Source: Streptomyces zinciresistens K42
GTDB lineage: Bacteria > Actinomycetota > Actinomycetes > Streptomycetales > Streptomycetaceae
Reading direction: 5' to 3'
Assembly: GCF_000225525.1 (NCBI RefSeq)
Contig: NZ_AGBF01000023.1
Coordinates: forward strand, 1 to 64,000
DNA length: 64,000 bases
Both the position numbers and the translations under genes were made by a program. Positions within the stretch are counted from its first letter, which is position 1; the number at the start of each line of letters is the position of its first letter. Under the pieces are notes generated by a model, which searched no databases, was not told where the DNA came from, and saw only the letters and a list, made by a program, of their open reading frames with translations. Below, in pieces: positions 26,001-32,747 of this stretch.

Positions 26001-27223
26001 GACGCGGCCCGGCCGGCGAAGGTGTCGGCCCCGGACCGGCACTCCAGCAGCAGTGTGTCGCTGAAGTTGCCGAGGACACGCGGCACGTCCGGGTGCAGCG
26101 GCTGCCGCTCCCCGTACATCACGTTGAGTGTGAAGTCCGGTGCCGCGCTGTAGTTGCGGAGTATCTCGCAGAACGCCGCGCACAAGGCGACCGTGACGGT
26201 GACCCCGTGCGCGGCGGCCCCGGCCTTGAACGTCCGCCACTGGTGCGGTTCGAGCACCGCGGTGCGGCGGGTCATGCCGGCCGCGGTGGACTCGCCCTTC
26301 CTGCGCGGAAGTTCGGGAGCCGGTGGCAGCTCGGGAAGGCGGCGCAGCCAGTACTGCCTGCTGTCCGCGTCGGCGCCGGAGGCCCGCCGCGCGGCGCGTG
26401 CCACCTGGTAGTCCCGGTAGGTGTAGCGCAGTGGGGGAAGCCGCCGTCCGGCGAGCAGGGCGCGCAGTTCGTCGGCGAGGAGGTCGCCGGACGCGCCGTC
26501 GAACGCGAGGAGCCGGCCGGCGACCTGGACGCGGTGGCCGTCGGCGAGCCGGAACACCCGGAACCACAGCACCGTCCCGGAGTCGGCCGCCGGAACGCGC
26601 TCCGACAGTTCGGCGCGGCTGCGGCGCAGTGCCGCTTCCGCCTCGCCGTCCGCCATGCCCCGCAGGTCCCGGTAGCTCAGGGGCGGTTGCTGCGGTGGCG
26701 GCAGCACCCGCTGGGTGCCGTCCGCGCGGAACGCGAGGCGCAGTGCCTCGTGGCGGCGCAGCAGGGTGAGGATCGCGGCGGTGAACCGCGGGAGGTCGAA
26801 CTCGGTCACCCGGTAGTCCTCGCAGAACACCGCCGGGCGGGCGAGGTCGTATCCGCCGGTCTCGCCGATCAGGTACGCCTGTTGGAGCGCGGACATCGGG
26901 AACGCCTCGGCCTGCCGTGCCGCGGGCCCGGGGGCGTCGGCCGGTGGCGCGGACGCGGGGTGGCGTGCGCCGGCCCCGGGTTGCTCCAGCCAGGCCGTCA
27001 CCGCGGCGAAGGTCTGGTGCTCCAGGATCAGGGTGCGCGGCACCTCCACCCCGAGGGCGTCGCCGATGCGGGAGGCCAGCGACAGGGCCAGCAGCGAGTA
27101 CCCGCCGAGTTCGACGAAGGTGGCCTGCTCGGACCAGGTGCCGTCGAGGCCGAGCGCGTCGCGCCACAGCGTGCGCACCCGCTCCCTGGTGTCCTCGGGC
27201 CGGGAGGTGGGGGCCTGGCTCAT
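23075..27223 (-). CDS. NRPS: PCP-Cy-A(Cys)-PCP-TE
   Basis: A 1382-residue single-module NRPS. Domain order (approximate residues): PCP 10-80 (FVELGGYSLLAL); heterocyclisation domain 105-540, with FPMSALQQAYLIGE and the Cy-type D-x4-D (LLAFDGASGD) in place of HHxxxDG; adenylation 560-1050 (VIFTSGTTGEPKG, ATFDLSVFDVFG, SLGGATEASIW, NGKVDRARM); PCP 1065-1135 (FFASGGHSVSAAVL); type I thioesterase 1145-1380 (LVLIHPVGGD, LVGWSYGAAVAYE). The pocket residues I read are D-L-F-N-M-S-L-I-W, very close to the cysteine code. Cy plus Cys predicts a thiazoline. The N-terminal PCP would accept an acyl unit, perhaps from the free adenylation enzyme or the ACPs. The start is ATG 27223 overlapping the P450 stop. 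Confidence 0.92.
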   Translation of the reverse strand: MSQAPTSRPEDTRERVRTLWRDALGLDGTWSEQATFVELGGYSLLALSLASRIGDALGVEVPRTLILEHQTFAAVTAWLEQPGAGARHPASAPPADAPGPAARQAEAFPMSALQQAYLIGETGGYDLARPAVFCEDYRVTEFDLPRFTAAILTLLRRHEALRLAFRADGTQRVLPPPQQPPLSYRDLRGMADGEAEAALRRSRAELSERVPAADSGTVLWFRVFRLADGHRVQVAGRLLAFDGASGDLLADELRALLAGRRLPPLRYTYRDYQVARAARRASGADADSRQYWLRRLPELPPAPELPRRKGESTAAGMTRRTAVLEPHQWRTFKAGAAAHGVTVTVALCAAFCEILRNYSAAPDFTLNVMYGERQPLHPDVPRVLGNFSDTLLLECRSGADTFAGRAASLGARLAADLAHGAYSGVDGIRELNSRRGAASSPAMPVVFASVIGGGTKDGVFLERLGWRRVGGAIHTPQVSFDHQVFDSDDRLVANWDTVDGIYPPGLVDAMFADYRALLHTLCGTPEAWRSARLVAAPAAQLHVRAGVNDTAVPVPPTTLHEPVFAVADSTPDAPAVIAPDRTLSYGELTDAASTVAHALRAAGCEPGDLVLVQADRGWRQVAALLGVLSTGAAYVPVGPRWPAARIRQVIDRARPRCLLTDDTSGPPAAPDLPRLGLDHVLAGRSAPPGREQPAAPPPPVSPESLAYVIFTSGTTGEPKGVMIRHQSAANTLADLLTRFGIGPDDRVLALSEATFDLSVFDVFGTLAAGGTVVVPRDGAARDPAALHETCAAARVTVWNSVPAHLGMLLDYREAAGRPDLPTLRLAMVSGDWVPVNLGDRLAATLPRVRLVSLGGATEASIWSNWYPVPRPVPAEWTSVPYGHPLANQGFRVLDAHLADRPDWVPGDLYITGRGLADGYLNDPELTKAAFLTHPSDGTRLYRTGDRARYWPDGTLEFLGRRDGQVKVNGMRVELSEVESALLDEPGVRAAAAVVRRDLRGGGLVGHVALDAPGARHPDDLLAALRTRLPDYLVPVSLVVHEHLPLTANGKVDRARMAAHRAEPAAAAVAPAGPAEAALLELWRQLVPVRGVLDDFFASGGHSVSAAVLLNRVEREFGVRLPLATLHRQRTVRDLAAVLARHTASTTVTYMDGAGEPLVLIHPVGGDVLCYRPLVRELAADHAVYAIAADTGTTGEHTVPSMAERYHARIRAELPDRRVRLVGWSYGAAVAYETARLAEGAWPVVMLDPWLPARPGSRPAEAELRRSFARDLSGGQHDDSDDPDGPDLSDTVLTALFDRYRSNAVALSDYRFTPDPKQPVTVVTAEDGFGTARPRHLVPLRCAVDPAALPGARWHTLTGDHFSVVRPARAAEVAALIRRAVHG

Positions 27224-28413
27224 CGGTGCCCGCCTTCCGTCGCGGCCACGGCCGTGCGGTCCGGCCCGCCGAGCCTCATCGGCAGCGCGGCCGGCTGCCG
27301 GAAGGTCCATCCGTCGATCCGGGGTGGCGTGCCGACCACGGCGGCGTCGGGGAACCTGCGCAGGAAGGCCGCGAAGAACCGCGTCGCCAGGTCCACCGCC
27401 AGGTGGGTACCGAGGCAGGAGTGCGGCCCGTGGCCGAAGCTGAGGCCCGCCCGTTCCTCCCGGTCGGGCCGGAAGCCGTCCGGGTCCGCGAACACGGACT
27501 CGTCCCGGTTGCCGCTGCCGAGCAGCAGCTTCAGCGGGCGGCCCGCGGCCACCGGCACGCCCGCCAGCCGGGTGTCGGTGCGGGCGAAGCGCACGGTGTC
27601 CATCTGCGGCGGCTGCCAGCGGATCGCCTCGCGCACGACCCTGCCGAGTACGGCCTCGTCCGCGCGCCCCCTCGCGCGCCACTCGGGGAACCGGGTCAGG
27701 GCGACCATGGTGTTGGCGAGCACCCCGGTCGAGGTCTCCACGCCCGCGGCGAGCACCAGCAGCACCATGCCGACCGCGTCCTCCAGGTCCAGCTCGCCGG
27801 TCCGCACGAGCGCGCCGAGCCGGCTGATGACGGTCCGGCCGTCCTGGTGCGGGTCTCGCAGGAGGCGCCGGGCCAGGTCGCGGACCTCGTGGCGGAGTGC
27901 GGTGGCGACGGCGAAGTCCCTGCTGCTGCCGTCCAGGTGTGCCAGCAGGTAGCGCAGGTGGCCGAACACCCAGTCCCGCTCCCCGCGCGGGATGCCGAGG
28001 AAGGCCGCGGTCACGGATTCCGGCAGTGCCCGTGCCACCGCGGGCACGAAGTCGACGTCGTCCCGGCCGGCCAGTCCGTCCAGGACGTCGGAGACGCATC
28101 GGGCGACCGGTCCGGCGAACGGCGTGTTGGCGTCCCGCCCGACGAGCAGGCTGCCCAGTCCGCGGCGCAGCCGGGTGTGCCGCGGCCCGTCGAAGTCGAG
28201 CAGTGTCGGGCCGAACACCTGCCGCGACACCCTGAAGGGGTAGTCGACGGTGAAGTCCGGGCTCGTCAGGCAGGTCTTGATGTCGGCGTGGCGGAACACG
28301 CAGTACATCCGGACCGACGGCACCCACGTGACGGGCCGCTCCCGGCGGCATCGGGCGAACACCCGCCACAGCTCGTCCCCGAGTTCGGGGGACAGGAAGT
28401 CGACGTGCCTCAT
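27220..28413 (-). CDS. Cytochrome P450
   Basis: A 397-residue bacterial class I P450. The heme ligand loop is LSFGHGPHSCLGTHLA, the I-helix is VLAAGVETSTG (T replaced by S at the usual second Thr), the ExxR is VVREAIRW, and the beta-region is LLLGSGNRDESVFADPDGF. It has no fused reductase and needs external ferredoxin partners, which are not encoded nearby. It lies between the second ACP (8 bp) and the NRPS (4 bp overlap), so its substrate may be carrier-bound. It is distinct from the frameshifted P450 at 14335-15533. Confidence 0.93.
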   Translation of the reverse strand: MRHVDFLSPELGDELWRVFARCRRERPVTWVPSVRMYCVFRHADIKTCLTSPDFTVDYPFRVSRQVFGPTLLDFDGPRHTRLRRGLGSLLVGRDANTPFAGPVARCVSDVLDGLAGRDDVDFVPAVARALPESVTAAFLGIPRGERDWVFGHLRYLLAHLDGSSRDFAVATALRHEVRDLARRLLRDPHQDGRTVISRLGALVRTGELDLEDAVGMVLLVLAAGVETSTGVLANTMVALTRFPEWRARGRADEAVLGRVVREAIRWQPPQMDTVRFARTDTRLAGVPVAAGRPLKLLLGSGNRDESVFADPDGFRPDREERAGLSFGHGPHSCLGTHLAVDLATRFFAAFLRRFPDAAVVGTPPRIDGWTFRQPAALPMRLGGPDRTAVAATEGGHR

Positions 28414-28420
28414 CCCGCGG

Positions 28421-28717
28421 TCAGTTCTGCCCGCCGGCGCCGTTCGCCGGGCCGGGGCCGACGAAGGTGCCGTAGATCCGGTCGGTGGTGGCGAAGATGT
28501 CGATGGTCGCCTGTTCCAGGTCGATCGGCCGTCCGACCAGGTTCTCGATCAGCGCGATCAGCTTGATCACCGAGAAGGAGTCGAGCACCCCGGCGTCGAA
28601 GAGGTTGTCGTCACCGCCGACCCCGGTCATGGTCCGCCCGTCGCCGAGTCCGCCGACGAATGCGGCGAACTCCGCGTCGAACTCGCCGCGGCTCACCACG
28701 TGCTGTGCGTCCGTCAT
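28421..28717 (-). CDS. Acyl carrier protein 2
   Basis: A 98-residue carrier protein: FDAEFAAFVGGLGDGRTMTGVGGDDNLFDAGVLDSFSVIKLIALIENLVGRPIDLEQATIDIFATTDRIY. The phosphopantetheine serine is in GVLDSFSVIKL. The longer spacing before it and the D-S-F rather than D-S-L motif resemble discrete carriers of natural-product pathways (D-alanyl carrier-like) rather than fatty-acid AcpP. It begins directly at the end of the FabI-like gene and is followed by the P450. Confidence 0.87.
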   Translation of the reverse strand: MTDAQHVVSRGEFDAEFAAFVGGLGDGRTMTGVGGDDNLFDAGVLDSFSVIKLIALIENLVGRPIDLEQATIDIFATTDRIYGTFVGPGPANGAGGQN

Positions 28718-29542
28718 TCAGATTCCGCCTTCGTGTCGGCCCGTGCCGGCCGGGGGCACCCCGATGCCGCCGGCCAGCGCGTGCATCCCGCCATCGGCGT
28801 GCAGCACCTGGCCGGTGGACCACCTGGCCAGGTCGGACAGCAGGAACAGCACCGCGCCGACGATGCGGCCGGGGTCGGTGCGGTCCCAGCCGAGCGGCGC
28901 CCACCGCTCGTAGTACTCGGCGATGTCGTCGAACGTGCTCACCCCGCGCCCGGACACGGACTCGACGGGGCCGGCCGCGACCAGGTTGACCCGGATCGCC
29001 GAGGGCCCGAGATAGCAGGCGAGGTAGCGGGCCACGGCCTCCAGCGCCGTCTTGTAGACGCCCATCCAGTCGTAGCCCGGCAGCGCCCTCGCGGAGTCGA
29101 CCGTCATGCCGACGACCGATCCGCCGTGCTCGCAGCGGGCGAGCAACGGCGCGAGGGCGGCGGACAGTTGCTGGAGCGAGTACGCGGAGGTGCGGAACCC
29201 GGCCAGGGCGCTGTCGGGCGGTGTGGTGAGGAACGCCCGCCCGAGCGCGTCCGGTGGGGCGTGCGCGATGCTGTGCAGGACCCCGTCCAGCCGGCCCCAC
29301 CGGCGGTCCAGTTCGTCGGCGAGCGCGGCGAAGCCCTCGTCCCGGGTGACGTCGAGCTCCAGCACGTCCGGGCGGACGGGGAGCAGGCCGGCGGCCTTGC
29401 GGGTGATCCGCGCCGCCCGGCCGAACGAGGTCAGTACGATCTCCGCGCCTTCCTTCTGCAGCGCGGCGGCGGCGTGCCAGGCGATGGACTCGTCGTTGAG
29501 CACACCGGTGATCAGGTACCTGCGGCCGGCGAGGGTCGGCAT
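28718..29542 (-). CDS. FabI-like enoyl-ACP reductase
   Basis: A 274-residue short-chain dehydrogenase of the FabI type. The N-terminal GRRYLITGVLNDESIAWHAAAALQKEGAEIVLT has the FabI-style GxxxxxSIAxxxA glycine pattern. SIAHAPPDALGRAFL follows, and the catalytic Tyr-x6-Lys reads PGYDWMGVYKTALEAVARYLA, then GPSAIRVNLVAAGPVES and the C-terminal STGQVLHADGGMHAL. It would reduce enoyl-ACP in chain assembly; alternatively it could be an extra, resistant FabI protecting the producer. The true start is ATG 29542, overlapping the stop of ACP1 as TGATG. Confidence 0.9.
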   Translation of the reverse strand: MPTLAGRRYLITGVLNDESIAWHAAAALQKEGAEIVLTSFGRAARITRKAAGLLPVRPDVLELDVTRDEGFAALADELDRRWGRLDGVLHSIAHAPPDALGRAFLTTPPDSALAGFRTSAYSLQQLSAALAPLLARCEHGGSVVGMTVDSARALPGYDWMGVYKTALEAVARYLACYLGPSAIRVNLVAAGPVESVSGRGVSTFDDIAEYYERWAPLGWDRTDPGRIVGAVLFLLSDLARWSTGQVLHADGGMHALAGGIGVPPAGTGRHEGGI

Positions 29543-29796
29543 CAACAGGAGGTGCTGGACACGATGCGGTCGACCAGTTCACCGATGGTGACATCGGCGA
29601 GTTCGGCGCGCCGGATGTCCACGCCGTACTGGCGCTTGATCGTGGTCATCAGGTCGGCGACGTCGAGCGAGTCGATCTCCATGGTGTCGAACTTGGTGTC
29701 CGGGGCGATGGTCTCCCGCGGTATGCCGAGGTCGACGAGCTCGGCTCGGATCAGTTCGTGCACGGCTTCCGCGGTCGTCTCGACGGGCATGGACAT
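29542..29796 (-). CDS. Acyl carrier protein 1
   Basis: An 84-residue ACP: AEAVHELIRAELVDLGIPRETIAPDTKFDTMEIDSLDVADLMTTIKRQYGVDIRRAELADVTIGELVDRI. The attachment serine is in MEIDSLDVADL. It is of FAS/type II PKS type, with an acidic recognition helix II. A strong ribosome site (AAGGAGAAG) precedes ATG 29796. It is the first gene after the MITE-like element and is translationally coupled to the FabI-like reductase. Confidence 0.92.
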   Translation of the reverse strand: MSMPVETTAEAVHELIRAELVDLGIPRETIAPDTKFDTMEIDSLDVADLMTTIKRQYGVDIRRAELADVTIGELVDRIVSSTSC

Positions 29797-29851
29797 GCTT
29801 CTTCTCCTTGTGGTCGTGCGGAACGCGTGCTGCCGGGCGGGTGCCGCGGGG

Positions 29852-30018
29852 CTGGTGCTGTGGCCGGGAGGGTTCGCCGGAGGCCCGCGGCGTCCGGTGC
29901 GGTGCCTCGCGAGGCGGAGCCTCCTCCTCGTACCGGACGTACCCGGGTGAGGCGACCACGCGGCGAGGTGCCGTGCCGGGCGTCGAGAGCCGGTGAACCC
30001 TCCCGGTCACCGCATTAG
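29852..30018. mobile_element. MITE-like element with 29 bp terminal inverted repeats
   Basis: The left terminus (29852-29880) begins ctggtgctgtggccggga. The right terminus (29990-30018), read in reverse complement, begins ctaatgcggtgaccggga. The two 29 bp ends match at about 24 positions. The element is 167 bp long and codes for nothing credible. It is flanked on both sides by GCGGGG (29846-29851 and 30019-30024), a possible 6 bp target duplication. The inner sequence contains a further palindrome around gcctcgcgaggc. The right end supplies the TAA stop of the radical SAM gene. It lies in the leader of the ACP1 transcript, so it may affect expression. A related 71 bp copy is at 4563-4633. Confidence 0.65.
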
Positions 30019-31151
30019 GCGGGGAGGGTGCGGCGGGAGAAGTTCGGTGAGAAGCGCTGCGCCCAGTACCACTGGCGCCAGTAGCTCTCGGCGACCTCCA
30101 GCCAGGTCTCCAGCCGCTGCGTCGAGTCGAGGAACCAGTTCATGCTGACCAGCAGCCAGCTGTACACGCCCTGGCTGTCCCGGCACTCGGCGCAGTTCCC
30201 GGAGGTGCAGCAGAACTGGAGGGTCTTGAAGTCGGCGCCGTAGACGGCGAATCCCTCCAGTACCGGGTTGCCGTTGCGGACGCGGTCGGCGTGCTCGGGG
30301 AGGTCGACGCTGATGCTCGGGCACACCTCGTAGCCGAAGTGCCCGCCCCAGTGCGAGCGTCCGGTGATCAGTGCCTCGATCAGGTACGGGGGGCTGACCA
30401 CGGTGTCCGGGTAGCGCTCCTGGACCCGCAACGCCTCGGCGAGGGTGCGCTGTTCGTTCTCCATGCGCAGCGGATGATCGGTGCCGTGCGCGCTGTAGAA
30501 GTTGAAGCTGACCTGGTTGCCGTTGTCCTGGACGGCGCGGACCGTCGGCTCGACGTACTCCAGGCCGTCCTCGTTGAGTGCGAGGACGAACGTCACGCGC
30601 CGGTCGTCGCGGTAGTGCCCGAGGGCGGTCTCGAACAGCCCGGTGAAGGCGGTGCCGTTGGGCCGGTGTGCGCGCAGCTGGTCGTCCAGCGGTCCGCCGC
30701 CGAACAGGCTGACCGCCACGCCCACGTTCTCGAACCCCGTCTTCGGCAGCGGGCGCAGTCCGTTGGAGGAGATGGTGATGTAGGGGATCTTCTCGATGAA
30801 CGGCACGATGCGCTTCTGCACCAGGGTCGGCTCGCCGCCGATGAGCGTCGCCTGGGTGACTCCGTCGGCGACCAGTTTGTCGACGAACGCGTTGATGACG
30901 CCGAGATCGCCGGTCTCCGGGAGCGCGGTGTCGAAGCCGCCCTCGAAGTACCAGCAGCCCTTGCAGCGGATGTTGCAGGTGGTGGTGAGGTGTACTTCGC
31001 AGGCGCGCACGCGGCGTCCCATGTCGCGCAGGACCCGGAGCCGTTCGGCGAGGTCGGGGCGCTGGGCCAGCAGTTCGCGCAGCCTGGTCTTGGCCTCCAG
31101 CCGGCTGGGCGGCCGGGGTTGCGGTGGGGTGAGCCGTAAGTCCGTCTTCAT
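30015..31151 (-). CDS. Radical SAM enzyme
   Basis: A 378-residue radical SAM protein. The 4Fe-4S/SAM motif CxxxCxxC is CNIRCKGC (Cys59, 63, 66). The GGE-type SAM segment is TLIGGEPTLVQKRI, with ITISSNGLRP and VSLFGGG further on. A C-terminal cysteine group (FCCTSGNCAEC) may bind an auxiliary cluster. TTA is codon 5 (31137-31139), an indicator of bldA dependence. It follows the ferritin-like gene by 18 bp and ends inside the right terminus of the MITE-like element, whose first bases provide the stop codon. The substrate is unknown. Confidence 0.88.
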   Translation of the reverse strand: MKTDLRLTPPQPRPPSRLEAKTRLRELLAQRPDLAERLRVLRDMGRRVRACEVHLTTTCNIRCKGCWYFEGGFDTALPETGDLGVINAFVDKLVADGVTQATLIGGEPTLVQKRIVPFIEKIPYITISSNGLRPLPKTGFENVGVAVSLFGGGPLDDQLRAHRPNGTAFTGLFETALGHYRDDRRVTFVLALNEDGLEYVEPTVRAVQDNGNQVSFNFYSAHGTDHPLRMENEQRTLAEALRVQERYPDTVVSPPYLIEALITGRSHWGGHFGYEVCPSISVDLPEHADRVRNGNPVLEGFAVYGADFKTLQFCCTSGNCAECRDSQGVYSWLLVSMNWFLDSTQRLETWLEVAESYWRQWYWAQRFSPNFSRRTLPA

Positions 31152-31169
31152 GTCGGCGCCGCTCCCCGG

Positions 31170-31892
31170 TCAGACCGCGTAGGGCGGGTTCAGCCCGAGC
31201 GCGGTGATGCGCTCGGCCATGTCCGTGCGGTACTGCTCCAGCGCCTCGCCGTTGGTCGTGGCCCGCAGCCGGTAGCGGACGGCCAGCTTGGAGCGCTCGG
31301 AGTTCGGGTTGCCGAACACGCCCTCGAACGTCGGCCACAGCCGGTCGAGCGCGGCCTGGAGTTCGTCGGTGCGGCCTTCGGCCACCAGGTTGCGGCACAC
31401 CCGGGCACCGTGGGCGATGTGGATCTTCTCGTCGATGATGATGGTTCTGACCGCGTCGGCCCACGGCTTGTAGCTGCTGTCGGCGAACTCCCGCAGCATC
31501 AGCAGCACCGCCGCCTCGCCGAAGTACGAGAAGATGCCGCGCTCGGCCCATGTGGTGCAGGTGTGCAGCCGGTCGTCGGCGAAGAGCCGGCGCTCGGCGA
31601 GCGTCTGGGACTCCATGTGGCTGGTGTCGACACCGATGTCGGCGAGGACCTTCTTGCCGATCTTGTAGTGGTCGTACTCCTCGGCCGCCCGCTCGGCGCA
31701 GACCTGCATCTCCTCGGCGTTCGGCGCCATCGGGAGGAACATCTGGACGTAGTCGTCGCCGCCGGAGATCTCACCCTCGGTGTTGATCGTCACCTGACTG
31801 ATGAGAATTCTCTGATAGTCCTTGGGCATCCGTTTGAACTCTTCCGGAGTACGGACCACCACTTCTTCATCAGCAAAGACCGTTAATGCCAC
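31170..31892 (-). CDS. Diiron ferritin-like (PaaA-like) oxygenase
   Basis: A 240-residue helical protein with ferritin-superfamily diiron ligands: E72-x-x-H75 in AEEYDHYKIG, E126 in YFGEAAVLLML, and E155-x-x-H158 in IIDEKIHIAHG. The pattern is that of the phenylacetyl-CoA epoxidase catalytic subunit PaaA and related N- or C-oxygenases. Residues 34-60 (VTINTEGEISGGDDYVQMFLPMAP) also resemble PaaA. The protein starts at GTG 31892 and codon 3 is TTA (31884-31886). As first gene of the leftward operon it is the likely point of bldA control. Whether it inserts oxygen or removes hydrogen cannot be told from sequence. Confidence 0.85.
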   Translation of the reverse strand: MALTVFADEEVVVRTPEEFKRMPKDYQRILISQVTINTEGEISGGDDYVQMFLPMAPNAEEMQVCAERAAEEYDHYKIGKKVLADIGVDTSHMESQTLAERRLFADDRLHTCTTWAERGIFSYFGEAAVLLMLREFADSSYKPWADAVRTIIIDEKIHIAHGARVCRNLVAEGRTDELQAALDRLWPTFEGVFGNPNSERSKLAVRYRLRATTNGEALEQYRTDMAERITALGLNPPYAV

Positions 31893-32249
31893 GCTCGCCC
31901 TCCCGTAAGTGAGTCAACGTCACGTCCGGCCCCCTGAGCAGGCAATGCCCAGTGCATCTGACGCATCGTCACTTCACATGGCCAGCTGCGGCGTTGACCG
32001 TATCCCAGCCATTCGGGAGCGTCAACACCTTGATGACGGCACCGGACGGGCGTATTCCGGAAAACCGGCGGCGGTCCCGCGAAACACCTGCTGGACACCG
32101 GCCGAATAGCCTGGCTACGCTGCGAATGCCCACGTGTGCGGGGCCCTTTGACGACGGCGACAACGGCCCGCACCGCCAATTACCCGGCCCGGTGAGGCGC
32201 GTTCCTGATCGGGAATGCCTTGTTCCCCTTTTTGAATTGGCGGTTGCCG
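31893..32249. promoter_or_regulatory. Divergent control region of the biosynthetic operon
   Basis: About 355 bp between the ferritin-like gene (-) and the thioesterase gene (+), visibly richer in A/T than its surroundings. No gene is seen. It must hold the promoter of the long leftward operon and that of the thioesterase gene. I cannot assign -10/-35 boxes or an operator with confidence. Confidence 0.55.
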
Positions 32250-32747
32250 GTGAGTGAGCAGGTGGCGGAATCCCGACCGACGCTGGAGCAGGCGGCGGCG
32301 GTGCTCGCCGAGTTGATCCCCGGCGACCACGGGCTGCGGGTGGTCGAGGTGCGGCCACCCCACCGGCTGGTGTGCGCCGCCGGTCCGGACGGACTGGAGT
32401 ACGCGCTCGGCGGATCGGTGTCCGGGCCGACGCTCTTCAAGCTGGTCGACTACGCCGCGTTCCTGACCGTGAACGCCTGTGTGGGGAAGATGCGTTCAGC
32501 GGTCCTGGCGCAGGCGAGCATGAGCTTCCTCGAACCGGCCCAGCCCGGCGCGCTGCGGATCGCGGTCGACATCGTGCAGCTCAGCCTGCGGAGCGCGGTC
32601 ACCGACGTCCGGGTGACCGACGGCCGCGACTGGCTGGTCGCGATGGCGTCGCTGCACTTCTCCCTGCCGACCCGGGCGGCACGGCGGGCGACCGGGCCGG
32701 ACGACCCGGTGGCTCAACCGGTGGCGCCGATCGGCCGGACCGCGTAA
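32250..32747 (+). CDS. Hotdog-fold thioesterase (PaaI-like)
   Basis: A 165-residue hotdog-domain protein: GLRVVEVRPPHRLVCAAGPDGLEYALGGSVSGPTLFKLVDYAAFLTVNACVGKMRSAVLAQASMSFLEPAQPGALRIAVDIVQLSLRSAVTDVRVTDGRDWLVAMASLHFSLPTR. The G-S-V-S-G-P-x-x-F-x-x-x-D-Y-A helix and the A-Q-A-S-M-S-F-L-x-P strand are typical of PaaI/YbgC-like thioesterases and dehydratases. It may release or edit acyl-ACP. The start is uncertain: GTG 32250 is chosen; a TTG at 32220 and a GTG at 32262 are alternatives. Its 3' end overlaps the convergent ketosynthase gene by 34 bp. Confidence 0.75.
   Translation: MSEQVAESRPTLEQAAAVLAELIPGDHGLRVVEVRPPHRLVCAAGPDGLEYALGGSVSGPTLFKLVDYAAFLTVNACVGKMRSAVLAQASMSFLEPAQPGALRIAVDIVQLSLRSAVTDVRVTDGRDWLVAMASLHFSLPTRAARRATGPDDPVAQPVAPIGRTA

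Noticed and set aside
29852..30018. Simple intrinsic terminator after the radical SAM gene
   Set aside because: The inverted ends are 29 bp but over 100 bp apart, flanked by a direct repeat, and recur at 4.6 kb. A mobile or structured element explains this better, though a terminating effect is still possible.
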